From Aporrectodea caliginosa (Eukaryota; Annelida; Clitellata; Crassiclitellata; Lumbricidae), in assembly GCA_020284085.1 (NCBI GenBank), contig JACEVL010000154.1, forward strand, positions 1,805,143 through 1,869,142: DNA of 64,000 bases, in the 5' to 3' direction. Shown in pieces: positions 32,801 to 38,539 of the stretch (positions are counted from its first letter, which is position 1; each line of letters starts with the position of its first letter). A program made the translations under genes and the position numbers. The notes beneath the pieces were generated by a model. The model was not told the origin of the DNA. It did not search any database and saw only the letters and a program-made list of their open reading frames with translations.

Positions 32801-34736
32801 TATAATCAAATCAAAATGTGCAATTCTGAAGATGATTTTCCTACATTTTTATATGATTTTGTTACTAAAACGTTATGAACTTTTGAATATGTAAGTGAAT
32901 TTATTTGAGAATTTCTGCAGCACTTAACATGATTTTCGTAGAAGAAACCACTCTGTGTAATGGTTATTTTCAATGATGAGATTGTAACTGGTTTACGTAT
33001 TTAGGTACCAAATATTCATGCACAGAGTGTGGAAAAGCCTTTTCCCTGCCTCAGAACTTGGCCATCCACATGAACTCCCATCGTGACGACAGACGGCCAT
33101 ACGAGTGCAGCGTTTGCCACAAGAAATTTGCAAGTAAGTCGTAGTTATACAAAACAAAACAACTCTAAATCTAATGTGGAAACCTCTCTAGTGCCCTTAA
33201 AGTAATGTTCAGAGCATCAGTCGATGGTCATTTATCAACACCACATTCAGAAATCACACCAGAATACAATGCAATGCAATAAACAATGCAGTAAAAATTT
33301 GGTAATGTTTCATTCAATAACTCAGAGGCACAATTTGAAGGTGACTATGAACCATAAGTAGAATGGAAGAGCAATGGTCTCTGCATAGCGTGAAACATGA
33401 GCTCAGTAAAGAGTAATAGCTAACTAGTAGTTTGTAATTTCTTCCAAGGATTGTGGGTGAAATGGTGTCCTGCTGCGGCTTTGCTTCTTCAAAGCAGTTT
33501 GTGGAAATAGCAGACACTGTTGTAATCAAATGCTCAGAGACATCGATTGTCTGATAATAAAACAGGGTCACTGCAGCCTACACTATTTTATAGTAATGTC
33601 TGATAATTACAGTAGATACTAATGCAGCGAGATCTGTCACAGACATCATTAACAATAATGTCTCAGCAGTATCTGTTTTTTTAGCTTTTTCCAATTAACT
33701 AACTTAGCAGTGTCTGTTTTCATGATTGAATTCATTTTTGTAGAGAAGGAAAATATGAAATCCCACATGCGATGCCACTGTGGAAGTAAAGACCAGACCA
33801 GAGATGATCAAGCAGCTGAATCTATGAAAAACAGTCATCAGCTGGTCAGTGGCCATTTTCTGTTTCAATTTGTCTAATGCTCCAGGTTCCTCCAGCGGTA
33901 AAGAAGAAGGAAGAGGAGGAGAAGAGGGGAAGTACAGTTTTAAGGCAACCCAGACAGTCAGCGTTTATTGTTAGCAACTTCATTTTCTTCTAAATTAAAT
34001 TATTGTGAAAGAGGCTGACAGAATTGCAGTGACCTGCCTTACTTTGCATTCCCTTTCCCTTACCTTCCCTTAAATTGTATGACATCAACTTTCTTACCAT
34101 ACCGTATGTACCTTACTTTTCATACCTTACCTTTTGTTACTATTCCTTATTCCATGTTTCCTCACCATAGCTTACATGACCTTCCCATACAATACCTTAC
34201 TATGGCGGTCCAAAAATTGATTTCTGGGGACTGGGATATGGTTCAATATGCCTTTATCCATGTTATTCTGAGCTTTCTGAGCACATTTTAAGGACTACTC
34301 AAAATTGCTTTACATAAATCTTTTAACTCCAGCTTAAGCCTGTGATGTAATTTTTCTCCAGGTGGAAGCGGTTGGTCCTGGAGGCAAGCACGGCAGCAGC
34401 AGCAGCAGTGGTATCCATTCATCGTCATCATCCCATGGCGATGGAGGCATGACAATGACCTGTTCAAAGCCGGAAGAACACCTGTGTCCCATTTGTGGAG
34501 GTCGCTTCCAGCAGATGGTTGACCTTGCCCTACACGTCAACAAGATCCACCACATCAAGGCCGAGGTCGTCGAAGCAGAAATCGTCCAGGCCAGCGACAC
34601 ACAGCACTTGCTCTCATCGTCATCACGCTCCAGCAAGCAGGGCTCAACCATCTGCACTAGTGAAACGATTGCATGTGTCAATGGAATCAACAGCGACCTT
34701 GACTCACGACCCGTTGCTGTCCTTGCTTCCAAGTGA
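561..34736 (+). CDS. ZNF423/ZNF521-like: ZNF423/ZNF521-type multi-C2H2 zinc-finger transcription factor, 5' partial, nine exons
   Basis: Nine exons (561-793, 17641-17783, 26459-27887, 28579-29094, 29953-30294, 31504-32578, 33005-33133, 33744-33844, 34362-34736) with GT-AG borders join in one frame to 1,446 residues plus TAA/TGA-type stop. The product is a chain of C2H2 fingers whose order and linker wording follow vertebrate ZNF423/ZNF521: HKRSRDRH in exon 2, [11 protein letters not shown] across exons 2/3, [11 protein letters not shown] and FDSK in exon 3, [16 protein letters not shown] and [12 protein letters not shown] in exon 6. Vertebrate members are nuclear DNA-binding co-regulators that partner EBF and SMAD proteins and act in neural, adipose and blood development; that role is carried over by homology only. 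The N-terminal exon (first finger and the NuRD-recruiting motif of vertebrates) must lie left of the window. Six or so fingers after QNHRLTLNH extend past the usual vertebrate end. Orthology to the pair is strong; assignment to one paralog is not meaningful if the split is vertebrate-specific. Confidence 0.92.
815..1060. repeat. (CATT)n/(CATTCATTCG)n degenerate microsatellite
   Basis: Imperfect tetranucleotide tracts of TTCATTCATTCG type run just inside intron 1. The open frames across them (F/S/I/H-rich) are repeat artefacts. The end (about 1055-1075) carries TTATATAGCGCC, a word recurring near LINE tails in this window. Confidence 0.8.
1061..1685. other. intron 1 sequence without recognised features
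   Basis: AT-rich intronic DNA. A short AGAGACAGAGA-rich part lies at about 1450-1520. No coding or RNA signal seen. Confidence 0.5.
1686..2300. repeat. long GGA/GAAG polypurine tract
   Basis: About 600 bases whose + strand is almost wholly A and G (GAGGAGGAGG, GGAAGAGG), with few pyrimidine interruptions. Overlapping frames on the minus strand (P/S/L/F-rich) are composition artefacts. Such strand asymmetry can form triplex (H-DNA) structures. Confidence 0.8.
3316..3438. repeat. (CTGT)n microsatellite in copy 1
   Basis: Runs of CTGTCTGTCTCTGTC. It corresponds to the much longer tract at 5748-6232 in copy 2. Confidence 0.9.
4085..4372 (-). mobile_element. tRNA-derived SINE, family A
   Basis: On the minus strand a tRNA-like head with the B-box word GGTTCAAATCC (seen here as GGATTTGAACC at about 4319) is followed by the body shared with 7350-7637, 24078-24362, 39586-41075 and 57560-57842 (ATTTCTG..CCACCTGC..CCAACTCA..GAGTACACTG..GGGAAGAT..GAAGTCGCTAA). 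The tail side reads AAGAACAGTCCCTT on the + strand. Confidence 0.75.
5748..6232. repeat. (CTGT)n/(CTGTCT)n microsatellite with ~63-bp higher-order repeat
   Basis: A block reading TTTATCTGTCTGTCTTTGTGTCTG recurs four times at ~63-base spacing (from about 5758), followed by pure (TCTCTG)n and (CT)n. Long open frames on both strands here (C/L/S/V or R/D/E rich) are repeat artefacts. Confidence 0.9.
6233..6500 (+). pseudogene. non-LTR retrotransposon C-terminal fragment
   Basis: After the microsatellite the frame reads [10 protein letters not shown], then [20 protein letters not shown], the kind of tail found at the extreme C-terminus of CR1/Jockey-type reverse transcriptases. No RT motifs remain. 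It is missing from copy 1, so it inserted or was retained in copy 2 only. Confidence 0.5.
7350..7637 (-). mobile_element. tRNA-derived SINE, family A (copy-2 equivalent of 4085-4372)
   Basis: Same SINE at the equivalent point of copy 2 (B-box complement GGATTTGAAC at about 7589), so it was in place before the duplication. Confidence 0.75.
7715..7931 (+). mobile_element. tRNA-derived SINE with 13-bp target-site duplication
   Basis: The head has an A-box-like TGGCCGAGTGG (about 7728) and a B-box GGTTCGCTTCC (about 7770), as in a Leu/Ser-type tRNA. The body ends in ACAACAACA. It is flanked by CAGTTGCCTCAGC at 7702-7714 and 7932-7944. Copy 1 of the duplication carries the uninterrupted site CAGTTGCTTCAGC near 4434, so this is a filled/empty site pair. 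Confidence 0.88.
8211..8759. other. AT-rich intron sequence with TAGGCCTA words
   Basis: No coding signal. The stretch 8540-8620 is dense in GGCCTA and TATAGG palindromic words. Confidence 0.4.
8760..9540. promoter_or_regulatory. GC/CpG-rich island in intron 1, candidate cis-regulatory module
   Basis: About 780 bases with many CG dinucleotides, in contrast to the AT-rich surroundings, no repeat resemblance elsewhere in the window and no convincing reading frame. In long introns of developmental zinc-finger genes such islands are often enhancers. Function is inference only. Confidence 0.35.
9541..11181. other. intron 1 sequence with a TA microsatellite and LINE-tail-like words
   Basis: Contains (TA)n at 9976-10007, a GTAAAGCGCCTCTTA word at about 10166 that resembles 3' ends of retroelements here, and one copy of the dispersed CAGTCGATGGT motif at about 10998. 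No gene is supported. Confidence 0.5.
11182..12820 (-). mobile_element. degraded hAT-type DNA transposon with 21-bp flanking direct repeats
   Basis: Identical 21-base repeats CGAGGAATTCAACGATGCCTT lie at 11182-11202 and 12800-12820. Inside, the right end reads GACAACTAAAACACTG and the left begins TAGTTGTC, an inverted terminal match with the left tip shortened. The interior holds minus-strand hAT transposase remnants at 11840-12421. The C-rich palindromic right end (12690-12790) is typical of terminal parts of such elements. A 21-base repeat is longer than the 8-base hAT duplication, so the border history is unclear. Confidence 0.65.
11840..12421 (-). pseudogene. hAT transposase C-terminal remnant (KIAA1586-like)
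   Basis: The 94-residue minus-strand frame 12124-11840 ends in [14 protein letters not shown], the hAT dimerisation signature ([12 protein letters not shown]). Upstream the frame runs [16 protein letters not shown] but an in-frame stop separates it from the 83-residue frame 12421-12170. No zinc-finger BED domain or catalytic part is visible. It is a decayed transposase and not a host gene. Confidence 0.75.
12985..13130 (-). mobile_element. tRNA-derived SINE head, third family
   Basis: The minus strand reads GGTGGTTTAGCTGCCAACG (A-box-like), and 40 bases on GGTTCTAGTCC (B-box GGTTCNANNCC). No acceptor-stem pairing or functional anticodon arm can be shown, so a SINE head is preferred to a tRNA gene. 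Confidence 0.5.
13330..14196. repeat. left arm: six ~155-bp tandem subrepeats
   Basis: Subrepeat cores (AAATGGCGG pairs) fall near 13385, 13541, 13693, 13852, 14013 and 14167. Each carries CTTCAAATGGCT, GGAAACAT and GGTCAAGGAATGC. Outer units are closest to each other; the units near 13852 and 14013 form a distinct subtype (AAGATGGCGACC). Confidence 0.85.
14280..16075 (+). pseudogene. decayed internal gene of the foldback element
   Basis: Pieces in shifting + strand frames line up as one protein: [15 protein letters not shown] (~14285), [17 protein letters not shown] (~14430), then after a shift LIVDGQAMV followed by a stop (~14768), [26 protein letters not shown] and VKSGTRGK (~14780-14920), [10 protein letters not shown] followed by a stop (~15530-15565), [10 protein letters not shown] and [11 protein letters not shown] in another frame (~15580-15710), and a Cys-rich end [18 protein letters not shown] (~15930-15990). 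I recall these words (DG..KTF.DLAD, R.DIVFDR, HA.TGCD, Cys-rich tail) from large uncharacterised multi-copy protein families in many animal genomes; no catalytic role is known to me. At least two stops and several frameshifts make it non-functional. A LINE-tail-like AAGCGCTTTATAAAT with CAATACAATACAAT (15190-15262) lies inside. Confidence 0.65.
16150..17050. repeat. right arm: inverted copy of the subrepeat array
   Basis: Mirror image of 13330-14196: GCCGCCATTTTGG cores near 16301, 16465, 16620, 16775 and 16930, with a partial first unit at about 16150. Confidence 0.85.
17100..17640. other. end of intron 1
   Basis: Contains TTTATATAGCGCCCCTTCAAG (17418), another retroelement 3'-end-like word. 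The last ~40 bases before TTACAG are T-rich and serve as the 3' splice site of exon 2. Confidence 0.5.
17641..17783 (+). CDS. zinc-finger gene exon 2 (fingers HKRSRDRH and CHQCQAMFA)
   Basis: The exon lies 17 kb from exon 1 and was located by its translation: [20 protein letters not shown] and [19 protein letters not shown], near-identical in plan to the vertebrate block [35 protein letters not shown]. Acceptor TTACAG, donor GCCAG|GTGAGT. It enters in phase 0 and leaves in phase 2, exactly what exons 1 and 3 require. The finger started here is finished by [11 protein letters not shown] of exon 3. Confidence 0.93.
17784..18059. other. start of intron 2 with TATG/TG microsatellite
   Basis: (TA)n(TG)n at about 17992-18018 and one copy of the dispersed CAATCGATG motif at 17921. 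Confidence 0.5.
18060..18275 (-). mobile_element. tRNA-derived SINE, family B
   Basis: Minus strand: GGTGGTGTAGGGGCATG (A-box-like), GGTTCGAATCC (B box; + strand GGATTCGAACC at about 18210), a body with TTGAGCAAGTCC..GCACTTCTGAGC..GATATCAAAGATC, and a TTGTATTGTAT tail. The same body is at 44965-45182 and 57195-57365. Confidence 0.75.
18390..18600. repeat. (CAGA)n-rich degenerate microsatellite
   Basis: Clusters of CAGACAGACAGA and GAGAGACAGAG, separated by short unique stretches. Confidence 0.75.
18601..19190. promoter_or_regulatory. GC-rich single-copy-looking island in intron 2, candidate enhancer
   Basis: Begins with a CAG-rich run (18655-18720), then ~450 bases of dense unique sequence without an open frame or repeat resemblance. 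Blocks such as GCATTAACCTGGG, CCTTATAAATAAC, and the close pair TTGTTCATTGTTCATTTT (Sox-like ACAAT cores, 19108-19125) stand out. Regulatory function is inferred from composition and position only. Confidence 0.4.
19191..19455. other. intron 2 sequence, no feature recognised
   Basis: Ordinary intronic sequence with one TAGGCCTA word near 19381. Confidence 0.4.
19456..19770. repeat. (GGAT)n/(GGAC)n microsatellite
   Basis: Long tracts of GGATGGATGGAC, with (GT)n-like GGGTGTGTGTGTG in the middle. Confidence 0.9.
19771..21639. other. intron 2 sequence, ordinary
   Basis: Includes short repeated phrases such as AGTTGGC(T/G)AAATGCCA at ~20040-20160 (loosely periodic, about 50 bases). A frame at 20595-20800 with [18 protein letters not shown] looks protein-like on the + strand but I cannot assign it. 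No gene is supported. Confidence 0.4.
20329..20342. promoter_or_regulatory. CTCF-like motif
   Basis: GGCGCCACCTAGTG matches the reverse-complement CTCF core (RGCGCCACCTRGTGG) known from flies and vertebrates. One match in a 64-kb window can occur by chance; occupancy is untested. Confidence 0.35.
21640..22420. promoter_or_regulatory. GC/CpG-rich island in intron 2, candidate enhancer cluster
   Basis: About 780 bases, CG-rich, with many factor-site-like words (GGATAAATAACTTG, GGTGATTGATAACTCC, TGTGATTAGCC, CATTGTTTCGGCC). Frames through it on both strands lack any family resemblance, so it is treated as non-coding. It contrasts with the microsatellites on either side. Confidence 0.4.
22590..23060. 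repeat. degenerate ~97-bp tandem repeat
   Basis: The phrase GGGTCTTGGGTCTTTGTGC recurs at about 22682, 22778 and 22877, each preceded by GGAATTTCTC..GGAG..ATTAGTTCC. Flanking units are more diverged. Open frames here are by-products of the repeat. Confidence 0.75.
23285..23845. repeat. pyrimidine-rich TTCTTTGAATTC repeat
   Basis: Many copies of TTCTTTGAATTC (12-base unit, ~30-base higher order TTTATTGAATTCTTCTTTAAATATTTC) grading into TTTGCATTC repeats. The minus-strand frame rich in K/N is an artefact. EcoRI sites (GAATTC) are unusually dense. Confidence 0.85.
24078..24362 (-). mobile_element. tRNA-derived SINE, family A (well-preserved head)
   Basis: Minus strand: TAGCGTAGTGGTTAGCATACTGG, then GTTCAAATCC, closely tRNA-like, followed by the family A body and an AGAAAAAG tail (+ strand CTTTTACAAGAAAAAGAAG at 24068). 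It is one of the best copies for defining the consensus. Confidence 0.8.
24363..24697. other. AT-rich intron 2 sequence
   Basis: Nothing recognised. Short loose repeats of AATAACA/TAACATCTT. Confidence 0.4.
24698..25395. repeat. diverged tandem duplication, ~434-bp shift
   Basis: The stretch 24698-24935 (TTAGAAATA..AAGCCATTGAAGAAAATCAAAG..CAGATTATGCTCTGAAATCC..AATGACACAGTTGAGC) recurs at 25133-25395. Between them lie an A19 run (24979-24998) and TTTTGG-rich sequence. No coding content. Confidence 0.8.
25745..26285 (-). pseudogene. non-LTR retrotransposon reverse transcriptase C-terminal remnant
   Basis: Minus-strand pieces in three frames read, in order, [60 protein letters not shown] and [18 protein letters not shown], a familiar post-RT segment of animal endonuclease/reverse-transcriptase LINEs. 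Frameshifts near 26020 and 25940 break it. The RT catalytic core is absent. Confidence 0.8.
26459..27887 (+). CDS. zinc-finger gene exon 3 (about ten fingers)
   Basis: Starts GAGTGACCAC after TTGAAG, completing the Arg codon split with exon 2, and ends TTCGACTCAAAG|GTTTGT. It encodes [11 protein letters not shown] and roughly ten fingers: CPEC, CPLC, CPHC, CLIC, CEYC, CSQC, CHQC, CSEC, CTSC, CSLC. A 60-residue acidic, finger-free part ([16 protein letters not shown]) follows the third. The last finger is split, its second half lying in exon 4, as in vertebrate FDSKVSIQVH. The frame stays open into the intron to 28106, so intron retention would add an unrelated tail. Confidence 0.93.
27888..28578. 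other. intron 3
   Basis: GT-AG intron with an AATC microsatellite at 28336-28358. Nothing else recognised. Confidence 0.7.
28579..29094 (+). CDS. zinc-finger gene exon 4
   Basis: After ATCCAG the frame opens [14 protein letters not shown], completing the finger begun in exon 3. Then come CSRC...HVKVHH, CFFC...HVASH and CPIC...HLETKH fingers, a Ser/Pro linker, and YKCE, the first half of a further finger. Phase 0 on both sides, 172 codons, donor GAG|GTAAGC. Confidence 0.93.
29095..29952. other. intron 4 with TAAGG- and ATG-type repeats
   Basis: Opens with GGTAAGGTAAGGCA-like repeats (29125-29350). 29620-29945 is a (GAT/ATG)n microsatellite reaching to within ten bases of the 3' splice site. 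Confidence 0.75.
29620..29945. repeat. (ATG)n/(GATGAT)n microsatellite abutting a splice acceptor
   Basis: Trinucleotide ATG repeats with variants end just before GGATGCATCAG|GTC at 29952. Poly-M and poly-I/H frames are artefacts. Confidence 0.9.
29953..30294 (+). CDS. zinc-finger gene exon 5
   Basis: Encodes [20 protein letters not shown] (joining YKCE from exon 4 into one finger), a Ser/Thr/Gly linker, CMYC...HMKTH, and CNIC...HKLTH fingers. 114 codons, phase 0 at both ends, donor AAG|GTGAGG. It matches vertebrate CPICGERFPSLLTLTEHK. Confidence 0.92.
30295..31503. other. intron 5
   Basis: Includes GGGGCGCTATATAAAA (30504) followed by a (GAAT)n tract (30525-30562), the usual look of a 5'-truncated LINE 3' end. 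The remaining ~900 bases hold nothing I recognise. Confidence 0.6.
31504..32578 (+). CDS. zinc-finger gene exon 6 (about eleven fingers)
   Basis: Opens [20 protein letters not shown] and runs through fingers CVIC, CCVC, CGTC, CIKC, CKIC, CYIC, CSLC, CPEC, CTMC and [24 protein letters not shown] and [20 protein letters not shown] track the vertebrate C-terminal cluster closely. Vertebrate ZNF423 ends shortly after QNH; here three more fingers follow before the donor TCAG|GTACTT (phase 1). Without splicing, a stop comes after two codons (32584), giving a natural shorter protein end. Confidence 0.93.
32579..33004. other. intron 6
   Basis: AT-rich; contains a copy of the dispersed GCATCAATCGATGGT motif at 32668. 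Confidence 0.6.
33005..33133 (+). CDS. zinc-finger gene exon 7 (classic Krueppel-like fingers)
   Basis: Reads [20 protein letters not shown]...HMNSH then [11 protein letters not shown], with a TGEKP-like linker (RDDRRPYEC). Acceptor TTTAG, donor GCAA|GTAAGT. Phases 1 and 1 fit both neighbours. No vertebrate counterpart in the ZNF423/521 C-terminus that I know of. Confidence 0.88.
33134..33743. other. intron 7
   Basis: Contains a copy of the dispersed GCATCAGTCGATGGT motif at 33209. Nothing else recognised. Confidence 0.6.
33744..33844 (+). CDS. zinc-finger gene exon 8
   Basis: Completes the finger of exon 7 ([11 protein letters not shown]) and adds a hydrophilic tail [20 protein letters not shown]. 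Acceptor TTTTTGTAG, donor CTG|GTCAGT. The donor is non-ideal but gives phase 0, required by exon 9. Confidence 0.8.
33845..34361. other. intron 8
   Basis: Rich in CTTACC/TTCCCTTA words (34030-34200). It ends in TTTTTCTCCAG. Confidence 0.65.
34362..34736 (+). CDS. zinc-finger gene exon 9 (terminal coding exon)
   Basis: After a Gly/Ser/His-rich linker comes one finger, [22 protein letters not shown], then a 55-residue finger-free tail ending VLASK and a stop at 34734-34736. It is the only finger of this exon. Confidence 0.85.
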   Translation: MEAVGPGGKHGSSSSSGIHSSSSSHGDGGMTMTCSKPEEHLCPICGGRFQQMVDLALHVNKIHHIKAEVVEAEIVQASDTQHLLSSSSRSSKQGSTICTSETIACVNGINSDLDSRPVAVLASK

Positions 34737-35594
34737 AACAATGGCTCTGACTTGCAGCTAAAATTCTTCTCAAATTCTGATGGGCTGCAATTATGCCCTC
34801 AGATTATAATGTGGCTGAAATTCTGCTCAGATTCAAATGTGGTTAAACGTTACCTGAGATTCCATGTGGCTAACTCAATATCTACTGACAGAAAATACTC
34901 ATATGACTAAAATAATCCATAACGAGAGAATAATTTCTGCTAGTGACACGTGTGTGGCTGAAATAATTAACAAGATGCATTATCACACTAGATGATCTAT
35001 GCCTACTGAGAGGTAATATTTATGTGACTAAAACACTTTATCTAGTCCAATGAAGTAGTCAGCAATTTGGCTAAACATTCCATTCCTGCCCTAGTACATA
35101 CTACATTGAGGCACAAGGAGACAGTTGCCTCCTCTTGCTTTTTTATATACTGAAACTTCGATTGACTAATGATCCCAATGACCAGGATTTTGCCAGTGGT
35201 CTGTGAAGTTGCCTCCTCTTAAATTTAAGTCTCGCTACGTGCCTGTACATATATAATGGATAGACATTATATAGCAGACCATAACCCTAGATAATAATGG
35301 GGTTAAATATCCATTCCTTGAAGACATGCACAGTAAAGTGAAGCAATGCTAAGTGTAGTTAGTACTTTGATAGTGACCAAGTGGTTGTGAAATACGAGAG
35401 CCAACTCAACCATTTATACATTCTGGGTTAATAATCAGTTCCAGTGCAAAGTGAGACATTTAAACTCGACTTGTTGTAGGATTACTATGGTTGTATATGT
35501 GCTTCAGCTAAAAGAACCATCAAATCCTGGGACCATGTGTAGCAGGAGTTTTCTGAGATGTGTAAACGTATGTATTACCTTTGCCTTCACCTTA

Positions 35595-35775
35595 ACATAG
35601 TAGTGCACAACAGTGGTTAGCCTGCTGGACTGTTAGCTGAGAAGTCAGAGGTTAGAAATATGTTTCTGCTCCACTTGTGCTCTCTAGAAAACCTAGATAT
35701 GAAATGAGTAAACTGACCATGAACTGTTAGTAGGAAGATGGTTGCCTCTTAGGGTTAGCTTAGGGGACAAACGCT
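35595..35775 (+). mobile_element. degenerate family A SINE
   Basis: CAGTGGTTAGCCTGCTGGACTGTTAGCTGAGAAGTCAGAGG then TTTCTGCTCCAC and GAGTAAACTGACC follow the family A order. The B box is decayed. Confidence 0.55.
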
Positions 35776-36119
35776 TACTTGAAAATACAAATGACCAACA
35801 CCCCAGGTTGTAAAAACTGTCTTCTGTTGTCTGAAAAGGTTGTATAATAATTATGATAGTTGTCTAGGAGAAATCATAAGGAATTACTTATTAAGTTAAT
35901 GTTCAGGATGTTGTGCAAGTCTTCGTCGTCAATCATGATTCGACGGTGTTGTTGTGCTATGAATTCTATTCTCTCTGCTTAACCTGCTTAGTATATTTTT
36001 GTAAATATAGATTGTAACAGCAGTGTTTAAGCCAATGCGAGTCTTGTTGTTTATATTACATTCGGCATCGGAAGTTTACAGGGTGGTAAGTGGGGCAGAT
36101 GAGTTGCGCATCCGAGCCT

Positions 36120-36330
36120 TTGCTGGGCCAACTGTATAGGCACTTGCAGGCCCAACAACATGGATTGTAGACATCGTCCATGGTAGATCCAACAAAATGG
36201 TCCATTGCAGGTCCAATGATCATAATATCATCTGTTGCAGGCCCAACAACATGGTTCGTTGCAGGCCCAACAAATTGGCCCACTGCAATCAACTGCAAAG
36301 ACTGTCTTGGCCCACTGCAATCCAGAGCAG
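36120..36330. repeat. ~24-bp minisatellite (GCAGGCCCAACAACATGG)
   Basis: TTGCAGGCCCAACAA-type units recur at about 36146, 36205, 36236 and 36261 with diverged units around them. Confidence 0.7.
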
Positions 36331-36639
36331 CTCTAAGGCTTAACAAGACTTAACAGTAGATACAATCTGGTGTCAAATCATATTGCATTTATTTCAAAAG
36401 GCGTAAATAATGTCTGGTGATAGCCACAGTGACTTATTACCACAAACCAGACAATTGATGTATGTGGGTGTTTTGGCTAATTTAGTGCCTGCTCTTTCCC
36501 AACATTACATTCACAGAGCATCTTTCAACCCAAACCAACCCATTCCTGCTACTATCATTTGAGGCGGCTTCAAGTCATCAGGAGATCAGTCTCCTTGCAT
36601 GTCCATCACTATTGTTCACGCTTTCATCTGCAGCCGCAC

Positions 36640-36900
36640 TGATTTAATACTGCAACTCCTTATACTCAGTTCTTCCCAAAGTTCGTCTGTCAACCCTTCA
36701 ATCAGTCCTGAACTCTGCTGCCAGACTGATCGCAAACCTCCCTCTTTTCTCTCATATCTCGATCTTCATGACTAATAAATTGCATTGGCCCTTAGTTGAG
36801 GCTCGTATCCAATTTAAGGTACTCCAGTTTGGTCTCTAGAGCTCACCATTGCCAGGCTCCAAAGTACCTGTTTTCTCAGCCGTATACCGTCTGTGTGTCT
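36640..36900 (+). pseudogene. non-LTR retrotransposon RT tail fragment
   Basis: + strand frames read VLNSAARLIANLPLFSHISI, KLHWPLVEARIQFKVLQFGL and AHHCQAPKYLFSQP, the segment after the RT core of CR1/L2-type LINEs. It carries a stop and a frameshift near 36838. Confidence 0.75.
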
Positions 36901-38257
36901 ATCCGTCTCTCCCTCCCTCCCTTCCTCCGTCCTCTCTCTCCCTCTCCGTCTCTGTATTTGGCAGCCATGCAAGGCGCCCATCACGTCCTACATCTAATTC
37001 TACCAATACACCATCTCGTAAATGATAGGCTGAGTGGACCTTTGGGAGGGTGTGGGAAGCGATCCCGCTACCTACTGCTCTTCACCCCAGTGACGTTACC
37101 ACTACACTACGGGCCCCCATACTGGGAGCACAGTATAAGAGATTCAAACTGAAGCCTAGCCGTTTGCCAAGCATGACGTCACACCATCGACGTTTATAAT
37201 TAGATGTGTTATTTATATTAGGTCGTTGATTGGATGGACACAGAACATATTATGTTAATGAGCTCTGTCTGCATGACGTCATGTTTGGCAGAAAGTTCAG
37301 TAGGCAGAAGCTTCACTTTACAGTAGACCTACAACTTTAGCTGTGCTATGCTGTGTCCACCCAATATACGTCGATGGTCCATCATTGTTAATAGAGATCA
37401 CTGGGTCCAAGACCGTCCAACCATTGAAATGTATCATGTATGATAAGTTTTATTATATATCACTAGAGGTAGCATTTCGTATCTATGTCGGCCGATCAAA
37501 ACGGCCTCGACTCTTAAGGTAGCCAAAATGTGAGCGTTACCTGACGTCATAATCGACAAATCGACGTCATCATCGACGTGTATTGCGTGACACATCAACA
37601 ATTATGTTAATGAGCGCTGCCTGATACGTCATGGGCTCTCTAGCACTTATAATATCTCCTTTGGTCCAACCAAAGACCTCTTATATATAAGTTGGTAAAT
37701 TCAACATTTACTGCAAAACATAAATACGTATGTGGATAGCGCCACATCCGCTAGCAATGTTTTTACTCTTTACTAATAAACCGCACTTGGTGTGATAAGA
37801 CCAAAGCTCTTCTTAGGAAGTGTAGGCTAGTTGATAAGACTCTTCCAAGTAAAATACAATAAATTTATATTTAGAGGAATTGAAAGGTGCGTAAATGTAT
37901 ATCCGGTGTAAAATGTAGTGTGGCTACGTCTGTGCGTAAGAAAGTAAACGATTTCAATTCAATTCGATTTTCTATAGGCCTAGAGACCAACGAGCTCGAG
38001 CTCGAAGGACTCCGCACGTGTGATGCATAGATGCATTCGTGGATTCAGGCTTTAATATTCGTAAATATTCGTGAATATTAGGATATTTTTAATATTCGTA
38101 AATATTCGTAAATATTCGTTGATAACGTTAATTACTGTTTCCGCTTTGTTTACCAACTAATTTAAGAATATAATTTAAGAATATGTGCAGTGGTTTTGCG
38201 GTGATAATCAATACTATATGCTATTTAGCGCGCAAATGATACTTTTTGTTGTATTAG
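36901..38257. other. intergenic; TGACGTCA-rich and AATATTCGTA-repeat stretches
   Basis: GACGTCA/GACGTCAT palindromes occur at about 37173, 37274, 37542 and 37564, with a loosely repeated ATTATGTTAATGAGC context (37250, 37603). A short AATATTCGTA tandem repeat is at 38055-38120. A + strand frame at 36796-37152 is not supported. Confidence 0.5.
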
Positions 38258-38437
38258 TGTCGCCACAAAGCCAAAATTTGAGTGAGTATCAGCACCTTTC
38301 GCTTCATATAATATGTTCTCGAGTCCCTCGAGCCCTGGTTATGGTCGGCTTTTTACAGAGTTCCTCAAAGAGTATAGGGAACGATTTGGGAGGAAGCATA
38401 AGCGTACCAATTTACGGACCACAGCACTATAGTAGGG

Positions 38438-38495
<58 letters not shown>

Positions 38496-38503
38496 TTATA
38501 TAA

Positions 38504-38539
<36 letters not shown>

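Larger units (their letters stand above)
34737..36639. other. 3' UTR and downstream sequence of the zinc-finger gene
   Basis: AT-rich with loosely repeated phrases (GTGGCTGAAATTCTGCTCAGATT, 34800-34900). A Pumilio-type TGTAAATA lies at about 36001. No AATAAA was found close to the stop, so the transcript end is not placed. Confidence 0.5.
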
